A stretch of DNA of 64,000 nt from Brachybacterium sp. SGAir0954. GTDB taxonomy: Bacteria; Actinomycetota; Actinomycetes; Actinomycetales; Dermabacteraceae. Below, piece by piece: positions 46,077-54,603 of this stretch (positions are counted from its first letter, which is position 1; every line of letters starts with the position of its first letter). The translations under genes and the position numbers were made by a program. The notes under the pieces are model-generated. The model was not told the DNA's origin. It did not search any database and saw only the letters and a list, made by a program, of their open reading frames with translations. Where the stretch lies: assembly GCF_005490785.1 (NCBI RefSeq), contig NZ_CP027295.1, forward strand, positions 1 through 64,000. Reading direction: 5' to 3'.

Positions 46077-47940
46077 TGCCGAACTTCGCCAGGCGCTTGG
46101 TCTGCCCCGAGTCCTGCAGCGCGAGCAGCTGTGCGTAGATGCCGCCCGAGGCCGCGAGCTCCGCCGGGGTGCCGATCTCGTCGATCCGGCCGTCCTCGAG
46201 CGTGATGATGCGGTCCACCGCGGCGATCGTCGAGAGGCGGTGCGCGATGATCAGCGAGGTGCGCCCCTCCATCAGCTCGTCCAGGCCCCGCTGGACCTGC
46301 CGCTCCGCCTTCGTGTCGAGCGCCGAGGTCGCCTCGTCGAGCACGAGCACCGGCGCGTCCTTGAGGATCGCGCGGGCCACGGCGATGCGCTGGCGCTGAC
46401 CGCCCGAGAGCTTGAGCCCCCGCTCGCCGATCAGCTGCTCGTAGCCGCCGGGGAAGCGGCGGATGAAGGCGTCCGCGTTCGCGCGGCGCGCGGCGTCCGC
46501 CACCTCCTCCTGGCTCGCCCCCGGGCGGCCGTAGGCGATGTTCTCCGCGATCGTGCCGGAGAACAGCGAGGCGTCCTGGAAGACGACGCCGATCCGCGAG
46601 CGCAGGGCGTCCAGCGGCAGCTGCTCCGTGTCCAGGCCGCCCACCTCGACCCGGCCCTCGCGCGGCTCGTAGAGCCCGAGCAGCAGGTTGACGATCGTGG
46701 ACTTGCCGCCGCCGGACTCCCCCACGAGCGCGACCTTCTCCCCGCGGTCCACCGCGAAGTCGATCCCGTGCAGCACGTCCTCGCCGTCCTCGTAGGCGAA
46801 GTCGACGCCGCGGAAGGCGATGACGGGAGCACCGGGCACCGAGTCGAGGGTGCCGACGGCCGCGGAGCCGGGAGCGCGCCGCGGCTCCTCGGCCCCGGCC
46901 CCGCCGGAGCCGTCGGAGCTGTCGGCGTCCTCCTGGGCGGCGAGCATCGCCGCGGTGCGGGCGTCGACCGGGGTCGCCATGACGCGGAAGTAGTCCTTCG
47001 AGCCGGCGATCGCGCGCTGCGAGGCGTCGATGACCCAGCTCATCGACTCGACCGGCTGGCGGGCCATGCTCATGAGCTGGATCAGCAGCACCATCTCGCC
47101 GAGCGTGAAGTGGCCCTGCACGGTGCGGGTGAAGATGATCGCGTACACCGCGAAGAAGATGATGTTGAGGACCGCGCGGCGCAGCACGTCCATCGAGTGC
47201 CAGTGCGTCGACTGGGCGCGGGTGGTGGCGTCCGTGGAGCGGAAGCGGCGCGAGAAATCGCCGAGCTCACCGCGCTCGCGCACGAAGGACTTCACGACCC
47301 GGATCTGGCCGATCACCTCGGCGAAGCGCCCCGAGGCGATGTCGATCTCGGTGTTCTTCTCGCCCTCGAGCCTCTGCCACTTCACCGAGGTGAGCGAGGT
47401 GAGCCAGACGTAGATCGGGAACACGATGATCAGCAGCACCGCGAGCGGCCAGAAGTAGAAGGCGCTGATGCCGAGCACGGCCGCGGTCGTGATGAGCATG
47501 GTCGCGAACGAGTTCGACATCGTCTTCGCGAACTGCGAGATCTCCGCGATGGAGCGGTTCAGACGGGCGACGATCGTGCCCGTCAGCTCCGTGTCGAACC
47601 AGCGCTGCGGCAGATGCAGCAGCTTGTCGTAGTAGCGGACCGAGAGGATCGTGCGCAGGCGGTTCGCCATGACGTCGCCGAACCAGCCGCCGACGTTGGA
47701 GACGACGGTCGTGGCGAGCTCGACGGCGAGCAGCGCCCCGGCGAGCCAGAGCACGGTGCGCACGGCGTCACCGGTGGCGAGGTCGCCGCCGACGGCGCCC
47801 GCGACGGTGTCCGTGGCGCGGCCGATGATGAAGGGGACGGCGAGGTTCGCGACGGCGGTGAGCACCGAGGCCGCGATGATCGTCAGGTAGAGGGGGGTGA
47901 GGGAGCGCGTGAACCGCACGATGCGGAGGAGGGACGACAC
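46066..47940 (-). CDS. ABC exporter half-transporter (fused permease-ATPase)
   Basis: 624 aa. Six-helix type I exporter domain (about 1-320) followed by an Ala/Glu/Ser-rich linker and an ATPase domain. Walker A GESGGGKST, signature LSGGQRQRIAVARAI and Walker B PVLVLDEATSAL are intact. Works as a homodimer to export lipids, peptides or drugs; substrate unknown. Its GTG start lies 6 nt after a -10 TAGCCT and is embraced by a palindrome. Confidence 0.9.
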   Translation of the reverse strand: MSSLLRIVRFTRSLTPLYLTIIAASVLTAVANLAVPFIIGRATDTVAGAVGGDLATGDAVRTVLWLAGALLAVELATTVVSNVGGWFGDVMANRLRTILSVRYYDKLLHLPQRWFDTELTGTIVARLNRSIAEISQFAKTMSNSFATMLITTAAVLGISAFYFWPLAVLLIIVFPIYVWLTSLTSVKWQRLEGEKNTEIDIASGRFAEVIGQIRVVKSFVRERGELGDFSRRFRSTDATTRAQSTHWHSMDVLRRAVLNIIFFAVYAIIFTRTVQGHFTLGEMVLLIQLMSMARQPVESMSWVIDASQRAIAGSKDYFRVMATPVDARTAAMLAAQEDADSSDGSGGAGAEEPRRAPGSAAVGTLDSVPGAPVIAFRGVDFAYEDGEDVLHGIDFAVDRGEKVALVGESGGGKSTIVNLLLGLYEPREGRVEVGGLDTEQLPLDALRSRIGVVFQDASLFSGTIAENIAYGRPGASQEEVADAARRANADAFIRRFPGGYEQLIGERGLKLSGGQRQRIAVARAILKDAPVLVLDEATSALDTKAERQVQRGLDELMEGRTSLIIAHRLSTIAAVDRIITLEDGRIDEIGTPAELAASGGIYAQLLALQDSGQTKRLAKFGITG

Positions 47941-47965
47941 GGTCCCAGGCTAGGCGCTGGGACCG
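47940..47965. promoter_or_regulatory. Palindrome over the ABC exporter start and -10
   Basis: CGGTCCCAG-N8-CTGGGACCG, perfect 9-bp arms covering the -10 element TAGCCT (47947-47952) and touching the GTG. It could be an operator, or a terminator for the truncated kinase gene upstream. Confidence 0.45.
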
Positions 47966-48011
47966 ACCCGCGACGCGGCCGGGCCCTCCCGTTCACCGAG
48001 CGCGGAACGGC

Positions 48012-48320
48012 TCAGAGCGCGGCGAGGTCCGCCAGCAGCCGCTCGACCATGGCGTGCTCCGAGAGCTCCTCGCCGAGCACCACCTCGCCGGGCGCACCGA
48101 GCAGGTCGTGGGGCTCGTACCAGGAGGCGACCGTCGGCCCGTCGACGTGCCCGGCGATGGGCTTGGTCGCATGGCGTCGGAGGGTCTCGGGCAGGCTCAC
48201 GTCGAGGTAGTAGACGAGCGCGGGGCCGTCGTGGCCGGCGAGCAGGCCCTGCATCATGGGGCCGTAGGTGGCCTGCGTGAAGATGCCCTCGAGGATCACG
48301 AGCACGGACAGCGACGGCAT
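48012..48320 (-). CDS. N-terminally truncated P-loop kinase-like protein
   Basis: 102 aa. Matches the second half of actinobacterial P-loop kinase-like proteins: VLVILEGIF (strand 3), ALVYYLDVSLPETLRRHATK (lid region) and WYEPHDLLG. The first half, which should hold the Walker A motif, is absent; upstream DNA holds no remnant and is occupied by another gene's terminator. Yet the ATG sits 6 nt after a -10 TAGCCT, so the short protein may be expressed. It cannot bind nucleotide in the normal way. Probably a decayed gene. Confidence 0.6.
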   Translation of the reverse strand: MPSLSVLVILEGIFTQATYGPMMQGLLAGHDGPALVYYLDVSLPETLRRHATKPIAGHVDGPTVASWYEPHDLLGAPGEVVLGEELSEHAMVERLLADLAAL

Positions 48321-48326
48321 GCACCG

Positions 48327-48332
48327 AGGCTA
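48327..48332 (-). promoter_or_regulatory. -10 element of the truncated kinase gene
   Basis: TAGCCT, 6 nt before ATG; leaderless arrangement. Confidence 0.45.
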
Positions 48333-48360
48333 ACGGGGCACGGCGCGGGGACGCGGACAC

Positions 48361-48405
48361 TCGAGCGACGCCTGCTTCCCGACAGGGGAAGCAGACGTCG
48401 CTCGA
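48361..48405 (-). terminator. Long hairpin after the BASS transporter gene
   Basis: 20-bp arms (48361-48380 and 48386-48405) that match at 19 positions, with a 5-nt loop. Begins about 25 nt past the stop codon of the transporter. No T-run. Confidence 0.65.
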
Positions 48406-48430
48406 CCGCAGGGTGAGCGGGCGGGGGCGG

Positions 48431-49357
48431 TCAGTCCGAGCGGGGGCCGACGATCCCCAGCAGCACGCCGACGGTGATCCTCTCCCCGTCGCGGCGGCGT
48501 CGCACCGTCCCGGTGACCAGGGCGTAGGGCACGAGCAGGACGAAGCCCACGGCGCTCAGCACGAGGATCGCGACGACCACCGACGGGTCGATGCCGTCCC
48601 CGCGGGCGACGAGCAGCGCGGCGGCGATGTTGCGCTGGCTCGAGAGGATCGCGGGGCCATCGGGCACGGTGAGCGTGGGGCCGGCGAGGTCCCCCGCGGC
48701 GCGGCCGGCGACGAAGGCCATGGCCACGAGCCCGGCGGCGACGAGCAGCGCGGGCGAGAGCATGAGCTCGATGACGACGCCCGAGTTCGCGCCGAAGCCC
48801 GAGAGGAACATGAGCACCGCGGAGACCGCCGCCGCGGCGCCGGCCACGCGGGCCATCCGGTCCGCGCGCCGCGGGAACACAGCGGCGAGCACGATCCCCG
48901 CGATCATCGGCGAGAGCATCGTGCCGAGCAGCAGCCGTGCGACCGCCCAGCCGTCGACCTCGACGTCCTGCAGGAGGAAGGGCACGACGATCGGCATGAA
49001 GACGATCGACCCGAGCAGCAGCACCGTCATCGGCCCCGCGGTCTCGCCGTAGGGGATGCGGGCCATCGCCCCGAGCTGCAGCACGAAGGGGGCGCCGGCG
49101 GCGCACAGGGCGATGACGAAGCCCTCCCCCGTCTGCGCGGGCAGGATCCCGCTCAGCAGCCACAGCACGAGCGTGCCCACGGCGGGGACGACGACGAAGT
49201 TCGCGCCGAGCACCGCGAGCACGGTGCGGCGGTCCCGGAGCTGGGCGCCGAAGGATCGCAGCGGTGTGCGCAGCCCCATCGACAGCATCGAGGCGATCGC
49301 GAAGACGGGGACGCTGACATGGATCAGCCCCACCAGGATGTCCTCGATCGCACGCAC
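48431..49357 (-). CDS. Bile acid:sodium symporter (BASS/SBF) family transporter
   Basis: 308 aa with nine to ten membrane helices. The N-terminal MLSMGLRTPLRSF and ANFVVVPAVGTLVLW, then a mid-protein GAPFVLQLGAMA and a C-terminal SSQRNIAAALLVA, fit the BASS/SBF fold. Substrate is unknown; organic anions or pantoate-like acids are typical. GTG start placed 6 nt after a -10 TAGGCT. Lies 32 bp downstream of the response regulator and may be partly read through from it. Confidence 0.85.
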   Translation of the reverse strand: MRAIEDILVGLIHVSVPVFAIASMLSMGLRTPLRSFGAQLRDRRTVLAVLGANFVVVPAVGTLVLWLLSGILPAQTGEGFVIALCAAGAPFVLQLGAMARIPYGETAGPMTVLLLGSIVFMPIVVPFLLQDVEVDGWAVARLLLGTMLSPMIAGIVLAAVFPRRADRMARVAGAAAAVSAVLMFLSGFGANSGVVIELMLSPALLVAAGLVAMAFVAGRAAGDLAGPTLTVPDGPAILSSQRNIAAALLVARGDGIDPSVVVAILVLSAVGFVLLVPYALVTGTVRRRRDGERITVGVLLGIVGPRSD

Positions 49358-49363
49358 CGCAGA

Positions 49364-49369
49364 AGCCTA
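49364..49369 (-). promoter_or_regulatory. -10 element of the BASS transporter gene
   Basis: TAGGCT, 6 nt before GTG; leaderless arrangement. Confidence 0.5.
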
Positions 49370-49389
49370 CGCGGCCCCGGTGCCGGGCG

Positions 49390-50034
49390 TCAGAGCCAGC
49401 CGTTGTCCGTGGCGGAGCGCACCGCCTCGGCGCGGTTGGTGACGCCGAGCTTGCCGATCACGGAGGAGAGGTGGTTGCGCACGGTCCCCTCGGAGAGGAA
49501 CACGCGCGCCGCGATGTCACCGGTGGTCCCGCCGAGCGCGGCGGCGCGCAGCACCTCGGTCTCCTTCGCGGAGAGCGGGTTCGGGCCGGCGGCGAGGGAC
49601 TGTGCGGCGAGCTCGGGGTCCACGACGCGCAGGCCCTGGTGCACGCGCCGCACCGCGTCGACGAGCCGCTCGACGGGGGCGTCCTTGACCATGAAGCCGC
49701 CTGCGCCGGCCTCGAGGGTCCGGCGCAGGTAGCCGGCGCGGCCGAAGGTCGTCAGCACGATCACGCGGGTCGGCGAGCCGGAGGCGTGCAGGCGCTCGGC
49801 GACCTCGAGGCCGTCGGCCGGGCCGGGCTCGCCGCCCGCCCGGGTGCCGGCAGGCATCTGCACGTCCAGGAGCAGGACGTCCGGCCGGGCCTCCTCGACG
49901 AGGTCGAGGGTCTCCGCGCAGGTCGCCGCCTCGCCGATGACCTCGAGGTCGCTCTCGAGGCGGAGCAGCGCGGCGAGGCCGCTGCGGAGGATGGCCTGGT
50001 CGTCGGCGAGCGCGACGTGGAGCGGGGCGGTCAT
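49390..50034 (-). CDS. Response regulator, NarL/DesR type
   Basis: 214 aa. Receiver domain with acidic pair Asp11-Asp12, phospho-acceptor Asp57 in LLLDVQMP and Lys in MVKDAP near 115. LuxR-type HTH (about 150-210) with LSAKETEVLRAAALGGTTGD and LSEGTVRNHLSSVIGKLGV. An insertion of Gly/Glu/Pro residues follows Asp57. Its ATG overlaps the kinase stop (ATGA), and together they form a DesKR-type pair co-transcribed with an ABC exporter. Confidence 0.92.
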   Translation of the reverse strand: MTAPLHVALADDQAILRSGLAALLRLESDLEVIGEAATCAETLDLVEEARPDVLLLDVQMPAGTRAGGEPGPADGLEVAERLHASGSPTRVIVLTTFGRAGYLRRTLEAGAGGFMVKDAPVERLVDAVRRVHQGLRVVDPELAAQSLAAGPNPLSAKETEVLRAAALGGTTGDIAARVFLSEGTVRNHLSSVIGKLGVTNRAEAVRSATDNGWL

Positions 50035-51197
50035 GCGGGGACTCCTTCGGTGAGGCGCGGGAGGCGCGCGGTGAGCCGCGTGCCGGTGTCGTCGGAGTCC
50101 ACGTCGAGGGTGCCGCCGTGCTCCTCGACGCGGCGCGCGAGGCCCGCGAGGCCGCTGCGGGCGCGACCCTCGGGGATGCCGGCGCCGTCGTCGGCGACCT
50201 GCACGAGGTCCTCCTCGAGACGGATCATGCAGCGGGACGCGCGGGCGTGGCGCACCACGTTCGTGACGCCCTCGCGGATGACGTAGCCGAACAGCTCGGC
50301 GCGGTCGTCCGGCAGTGCGGGCAGGGCCGGGGGCACCTCCGGCCTCACGCCCGCCGCCTCGAGCACGCTGCGGGAGGAGGCGATCTCGCTCGCGGCGCGC
50401 ACCTGCTGCATGCCGCTCGCCGTGGTGCGGACGTCCGCGAGGGACTGCCGGGAGATCCTCTCGATCTCGGCGAGCTGCGCCTTCGCCGCGGCGGGGTCCG
50501 CGTCCAGGAGCCGCTGGGCGAGCTGCGCGGAGACCGTGATGGTGGTGAGGGAGTGGCCGAGGATGTCGTGGAGGTCGCGGCCGATCCGCTCGCGCTCCGC
50601 GGCGACGGCGAGGACGGCGCTGCGCCGCTCCGCCGCGTCGAGCTTCTCCTGCAGGATCGAGCGCTCGATCCCCTCGGCGACGCCGAGGGAGAGCACGACG
50701 CCCACGAGCGCGAGGATGATCGCGATCGGCTGCTCAAGGACGACGGCGATCGGCACCGCGACCGCGGCGAGGCCCGGCACCACGAACCTCGCCACCCTGA
50801 TCGGCAGCAGGATCCCGTGCATGACCTGCACGAACATGATCATGTAGAGGATCTCGCCGTGGATCAGGAGACCCAGCAGGCCCAGCACGACCCAGCTCGC
50901 GCCGAGCCAGACGAGGCGGTCCCGCACCGGGTAGGCGCGCATCCCCGCCGTGTACGCGAACAGCAGCGCGTAGAGGAGGCACAGCGCGGTGACGACCACG
51001 GCCCGCACGGGCGACAGCTCGGTCCACGCGGGGATCAGCACGTAGAGCAGGAAGAGCAGCGAGGGCGCGTTGTAGGCGAGGGCCCCGGAGGCCCGCGCCG
51101 CCTGGTGGACGCCGCGCGGCGTGCGCGGGAACTCGAGCCCGACGGCGCCGGCCGTGCGGGACCGTCGTCGTCGCCGGCGCGCGGTCTCGGTGGTCAT
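50031..51197 (-). CDS. Sensor histidine kinase, DesK/HisKA_3 type
   Basis: 388 aa. Basic N-terminus, four to six membrane helices (about 38-175), coiled linker, then the HisKA_3 phosphorylation site RIGRDLHDILGHSLT with His near 208. The ATPase domain shows YVIREGVTNVVRHARA (N box) and VADDGAGIP (G box). Lacks an extracellular sensor domain, so it probably senses the membrane itself or works with the adjacent ABC transporter, as in LiaS/DesK systems. Confidence 0.92.
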   Translation of the reverse strand: MTTETARRRRRRSRTAGAVGLEFPRTPRGVHQAARASGALAYNAPSLLFLLYVLIPAWTELSPVRAVVVTALCLLYALLFAYTAGMRAYPVRDRLVWLGASWVVLGLLGLLIHGEILYMIMFVQVMHGILLPIRVARFVVPGLAAVAVPIAVVLEQPIAIILALVGVVLSLGVAEGIERSILQEKLDAAERRSAVLAVAAERERIGRDLHDILGHSLTTITVSAQLAQRLLDADPAAAKAQLAEIERISRQSLADVRTTASGMQQVRAASEIASSRSVLEAAGVRPEVPPALPALPDDRAELFGYVIREGVTNVVRHARASRCMIRLEEDLVQVADDGAGIPEGRARSGLAGLARRVEEHGGTLDVDSDDTGTRLTARLPRLTEGVPA

Positions 51198-51240
51198 GGC
51201 CCCAGTCTCCCCTCTCCTGCTCCGCCGCGGTGGCGGGGCG

Positions 51241-52068
51241 TCAGCGTCGGGAGGCGCCGCGGGCGGCGCGGCGCAGCAGCAGCGCGCAGACCAGCGCGAG
51301 GCCGACCGCCCACGCGGCGAGCGTCACGACGCCGCGCACGGGCAGGTCCTCTCCGATGATCCCGCAGGCGCCGAGCCGGCCGAGCCAGTAGGTGGGCGTG
51401 TACAGCGAGACGCTCTGCAGCCAGTCGGGGAACATCTCGAAGGGAAACCAGAGGCCGCCCACGAGGGCCAGCATCATCATGCCGATCGTGGTGACGGGGC
51501 CGACGGCGCTCGGCTTGAGCGCGAGCCCCACGGCGAGGCCCAGCAGGACCAGCGGGACCATGCCGACCCAGAGGGTGAGCAGGGAGCGCGTGAGCTCGAG
51601 GGCGCTGAGGTTGATCCCGGCGAGCAGGATGCCCGCGAGGAACACGCCGAACAGGGCGGGCAGCACGACGACCATCGCGGCGACGAGCTTCCCGGCGACG
51701 AAGCTGCGGGGCATGAGCCCGGCGACCATGAGCTGGCGCAGCCAGCCGTTGCTGCGCTCGGTCTGGATGATCGCGCCCGCGTTGATCGCGGCGCCGAGGC
51801 CGCCGTACGCGGCCATGTTCACCATGATGAAGGTGCCGACGCTCTGCCCGGCCTCCCCGGAGGCCTGGGTGCCGTAGATCTGGTTGAACATGAGGAACAG
51901 CAGCACGGGCAGGGCGATCGTGAAGAACACGAACATGCCGTTGCGCAGGGTGGTGCGGGTCGTGGCGACGGCGTAGCGGGCGGTGCGCACGAGCTGCGGG
52001 ACGGTGCGCGGCCCGGCGAGGGTGTGCGAGACGGGAACGGGCTCCGCGGCGGCGGGGACGGCGGTCAT
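51241..52068 (-). CDS. ABC-2 type transporter permease
   Basis: 275 aa with six membrane helices in the ABC-2 pattern. The first helix is FVFFTIALPVLLFLMF, a conserved AAYGGLGAAINAG lies in the middle, and GGLWFPFEMFPDWLQSVS precedes the last helix. Start ATG 52068 lies 32 bp after the ATPase gene. Partner of the adjacent ATPase; likely exports a drug, lipid or antimicrobial compound. Confidence 0.88.
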   Translation of the reverse strand: MTAVPAAAEPVPVSHTLAGPRTVPQLVRTARYAVATTRTTLRNGMFVFFTIALPVLLFLMFNQIYGTQASGEAGQSVGTFIMVNMAAYGGLGAAINAGAIIQTERSNGWLRQLMVAGLMPRSFVAGKLVAAMVVVLPALFGVFLAGILLAGINLSALELTRSLLTLWVGMVPLVLLGLAVGLALKPSAVGPVTTIGMMMLALVGGLWFPFEMFPDWLQSVSLYTPTYWLGRLGACGIIGEDLPVRGVVTLAAWAVGLALVCALLLRRAARGASRR

Positions 52069-52100
52069 GACGGGCTCCTGGGTGTCGGGATGCGGGCTGG

Positions 52101-53015
52101 TCAGTGAGTGGTGAGCTGGAGGAACGCGTCCTCGAGGCTCGGGGTCGTCACGGCGATGTCGCGCGCCGCGCCGGTCGCGCCGAGGCCCCCGGGCGCGAAC
52201 AGGGCCGCGAGGGTCGCGTCGGAGTCGGTGGTCGCGAGGCGCAGCCGGCCGTCCTCGAGCAGGTCGACGGCGCTCACGCCGGGCAGGGCCGCGAGCGGGG
52301 CGGCGTCGGTCGCGCCGCCGCGGAGGGCGAGGGTGAGGACCCGCCCGCCGATCCGCTCCTTGATCTGGGCGCCGGTGCCGTCGGCGACGATGCGGCCGCG
52401 GTCCATGACGACGACGCGGCCGGCCTCCTGGTCCGCCTCCTCGAGGTAGTGGGTCGCGAAGACGACGGTGCGGCCCTCCGCGGCGACGTGGCGCATGCGC
52501 TCCCAGAAGCGGCGGCGGGTCTCGACGTCCATCGCGACCGTCGGCTCGTCCAGCAGGATCACCTCCGGGTCCGGCAGGAGGGCGAGGGCGAAGCGGACGC
52601 GCTGGGCCTCGCCGCCGGAGAGGCGGGAGGTGCTCCTGAGGAGCAGGCCGGAGACGTCGGCCCGCTCGATGACGTCGTCGAGCGGGAGCGGATGCGCGCA
52701 GACCCCGGCGACGAGCGAGAGCAGCAACCGCACGGGCACGTCCTCGAGCAGCGTGCCGTTCTGGAGCATCGCGCCGACGCGTCCCTCCTGGGCGGCGGTC
52801 ACGGGGGCGGTGCCGCACACCTCGACGGTGCCGGAGTCCGGGGTGGCGAGGCCGAGGATCATCTCGGTGGTGGTGGACTTGCCGGCGCCGTTGGGGCCCA
52901 GCAGGGCGAGCATCTGGCCGCGGGGGACGGTGAGGTCCACGTGGTCCACGGCGGTGAGCTCGCCGAAGCTCTTCGTGAGCCCGGTGAGAGCGAGGGCGGG
53001 GGTCGTGTCGTTCAT
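52101..53015 (-). CDS. ABC transporter ATP-binding protein (DrrA-like)
   Basis: 304 aa. Walker A GPNGAGKST at 40-48, signature RLSGGEAQRVRFALAL, Walker B VILLDEPTVAMDVE, H-loop ATHYLEEAD. A C-terminal extension of about 85 residues is typical of DrrA/CcmA-like exporters. First gene of a four-gene operon with its permease and a two-component system, an arrangement usual for self-protective efflux under DesR/LiaR-type control. Confidence 0.9.
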   Translation of the reverse strand: MNDTTPALALTGLTKSFGELTAVDHVDLTVPRGQMLALLGPNGAGKSTTTEMILGLATPDSGTVEVCGTAPVTAAQEGRVGAMLQNGTLLEDVPVRLLLSLVAGVCAHPLPLDDVIERADVSGLLLRSTSRLSGGEAQRVRFALALLPDPEVILLDEPTVAMDVETRRRFWERMRHVAAEGRTVVFATHYLEEADQEAGRVVVMDRGRIVADGTGAQIKERIGGRVLTLALRGGATDAAPLAALPGVSAVDLLEDGRLRLATTDSDATLAALFAPGGLGATGAARDIAVTTPSLEDAFLQLTTH

Positions 53016-53071
53016 GGCTCCACCCTCCGCCGGGGAGGCGGGGCGGGCCCATCGGCCGCCGTCACGACCTG

Positions 53072-53091
53072 CCCATGACGGCTGTCATGGG
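53072..53091. promoter_or_regulatory. Palindromic site between ABC/two-component operon and amidohydrolase
   Basis: CCCATGAC-GGCT-GTCATGGG, perfect 8-bp arms. Contains the ATGAC-N4-GTCAT core typical of NarL/LiaR-family regulators and abuts the -10 element of the divergent gene. Probable binding site of the response regulator encoded at 49390-50034. Confidence 0.6.
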
Positions 53092-53097
53092 TACCCT
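53092..53097 (+). promoter_or_regulatory. -10 element of the amidohydrolase gene
   Basis: TACCCT, 6 nt before GTG; leaderless arrangement, directly next to the palindrome. Confidence 0.5.
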
Positions 53098-53103
53098 GCC
53101 GGG

Positions 53104-54582
53104 GTGCTCGTGCGTGACGTGCGCCTGCTCGGCGCCTCCTCCCCCGTGGACCTGCTGCTGCGTGACGGCCTGATCGCCGCGATCGGCCCCGACCTGCCGC
53201 GGGAGGGCGAGGAGATCCTCGATGCGGGCGGCGCGATCGCGATCCCCGGCCTGTGGGACCACCACGTGCACGCGGGGCAGACGGCGCAGGGCTACGCCCG
53301 GCTCGACACCTCCGCCGCGAGCTCCGCGGAGGAGGTCGTGCGACTGGCACAGGAGGCGCTCGCGGCGCGGGAGCCGCACGACCGCTCCGCGCTCGTGGGC
53401 TTCGGGCACCGGCTCGTGGACCTCACCGGGGAGCCGACGGTCGCCGCGCTCGACGCGATCGGCGGTGACGAGGGGAGCGGAGTGCCGATCGTGCTGATCG
53501 GCGGGGACGCGCACCACGCCTGGATGAGCTCCGCCGCGCTCCGGGGCCTGGGCCTGCCGCCGCGCACGGGGATCGTCGCGGAGGACGAGTGGTTCGACGC
53601 GGTTCCGCACCTCGACGACCTGCCCGGCGTCGCCGCCGGCCTCGCCGCGGGCATCGTCCGCCTGCAGGAGGACGCGCTGGCCTGCGGGCTCGTGGGGCTC
53701 ACGGACATGGAGTGGGCGGAGAACTGGCGGCTGTGGCAGGGGCGCGGGGCGCGCATGCGGGTGCGCGCGGCGACCTACGCCTCGGGGCTCGCCACGGTGC
53801 CGGGGCCGACGGGCACGCCGCTCACGGCCGACGGTCTCGTGACGATGGGCCCGCTCAAGGTCATCGCGGACGGCTCCCTGGGCTCCCGCTCCGCCTACTG
53901 CCGCCATCCCGGAGGTCCGGTCGGTGTGCTCAGCGACTACGCCCACGAGCTGCCCGCCCTGCTGGGCCGTGCGGCGGCCCTCGGTCTCGAGCCGGCGGTC
54001 CACGCGATCGGCGACGCGGCGGTGGGCGTGGTGCTCGACGCCTTCGCGGGTGCGGGCGTCACGGGCCGGATCGAGCATGCGCAGCTGCTCGCGGAGGAGG
54101 ACGTGGCCCGGATGGCGGCGCTCGGGGTGCGCGCCTCGGTGCAGCCCGCTCACCTGCTGGACGACCGTGACCCCACCGAGGAGTTCCTGCCGGGCGCCGC
54201 GCACCTCGCCTACCGCTTCCGCGACCTGGCGGAGGCGGGGGTGGAGCTGCTGCTGGGCTCGGACTCGCCGGTCGCGCCGGTGGACCCGTGGCTCGCGATG
54301 GCCGCGGCGGTGCACCGCAGCGCCGATCACCGGCCCGGCTGGTTCCCCGCCCAGCAGCTGCAGCCGCGCGAGGCGCTCGCCGCCTCGACCGACGGGATCC
54401 GCTCCCTCGCCGTGGGCGGCCCCGCGGACCTCGTGCTGCTCGCGGAGGATCCCTTCGGTGACGTGCCCCTCGGGGCCGATGGTCTCCTCGTGGACACCGC
54501 CGCCCGCGAGGCGGCGGCGCGGCTCCGCGCGGTGCGCCCGCTCGCGACCCTCGTCGCCGGAGGCCTCGCCTTCTCCCGCTGA
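53104..54582 (+). CDS. Amidohydrolase family protein (YtcJ-like)
   Basis: 492 aa, metal-dependent amidohydrolase_3 type. N-terminal beta-sandwich strand (VLVRDVRLL), then PGLWDHHVHAG near 47-57 with the first metal-binding His pair, KVIADGSLGSRSAYC near 258 and HAIGDAAV near 303. The SDSPVAPVDPW near 385 carries the catalytic Asp, and GGPADLVLL ends the barrel. Likely hydrolyses an N-substituted amide; substrate unknown. The GTG at 53104 was chosen because it lies 6 nt after a -10 TACCCT; GTG 53110 is an alternative. Confidence 0.85.
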   Translation: MLVRDVRLLGASSPVDLLLRDGLIAAIGPDLPREGEEILDAGGAIAIPGLWDHHVHAGQTAQGYARLDTSAASSAEEVVRLAQEALAAREPHDRSALVGFGHRLVDLTGEPTVAALDAIGGDEGSGVPIVLIGGDAHHAWMSSAALRGLGLPPRTGIVAEDEWFDAVPHLDDLPGVAAGLAAGIVRLQEDALACGLVGLTDMEWAENWRLWQGRGARMRVRAATYASGLATVPGPTGTPLTADGLVTMGPLKVIADGSLGSRSAYCRHPGGPVGVLSDYAHELPALLGRAAALGLEPAVHAIGDAAVGVVLDAFAGAGVTGRIEHAQLLAEEDVARMAALGVRASVQPAHLLDDRDPTEEFLPGAAHLAYRFRDLAEAGVELLLGSDSPVAPVDPWLAMAAAVHRSADHRPGWFPAQQLQPREALAASTDGIRSLAVGGPADLVLLAEDPFGDVPLGADGLLVDTAAREAAARLRAVRPLATLVAGGLAFSR

Positions 54583-54603
54583 GGGTCGGAGGTCGCCGGC
54601 CGA

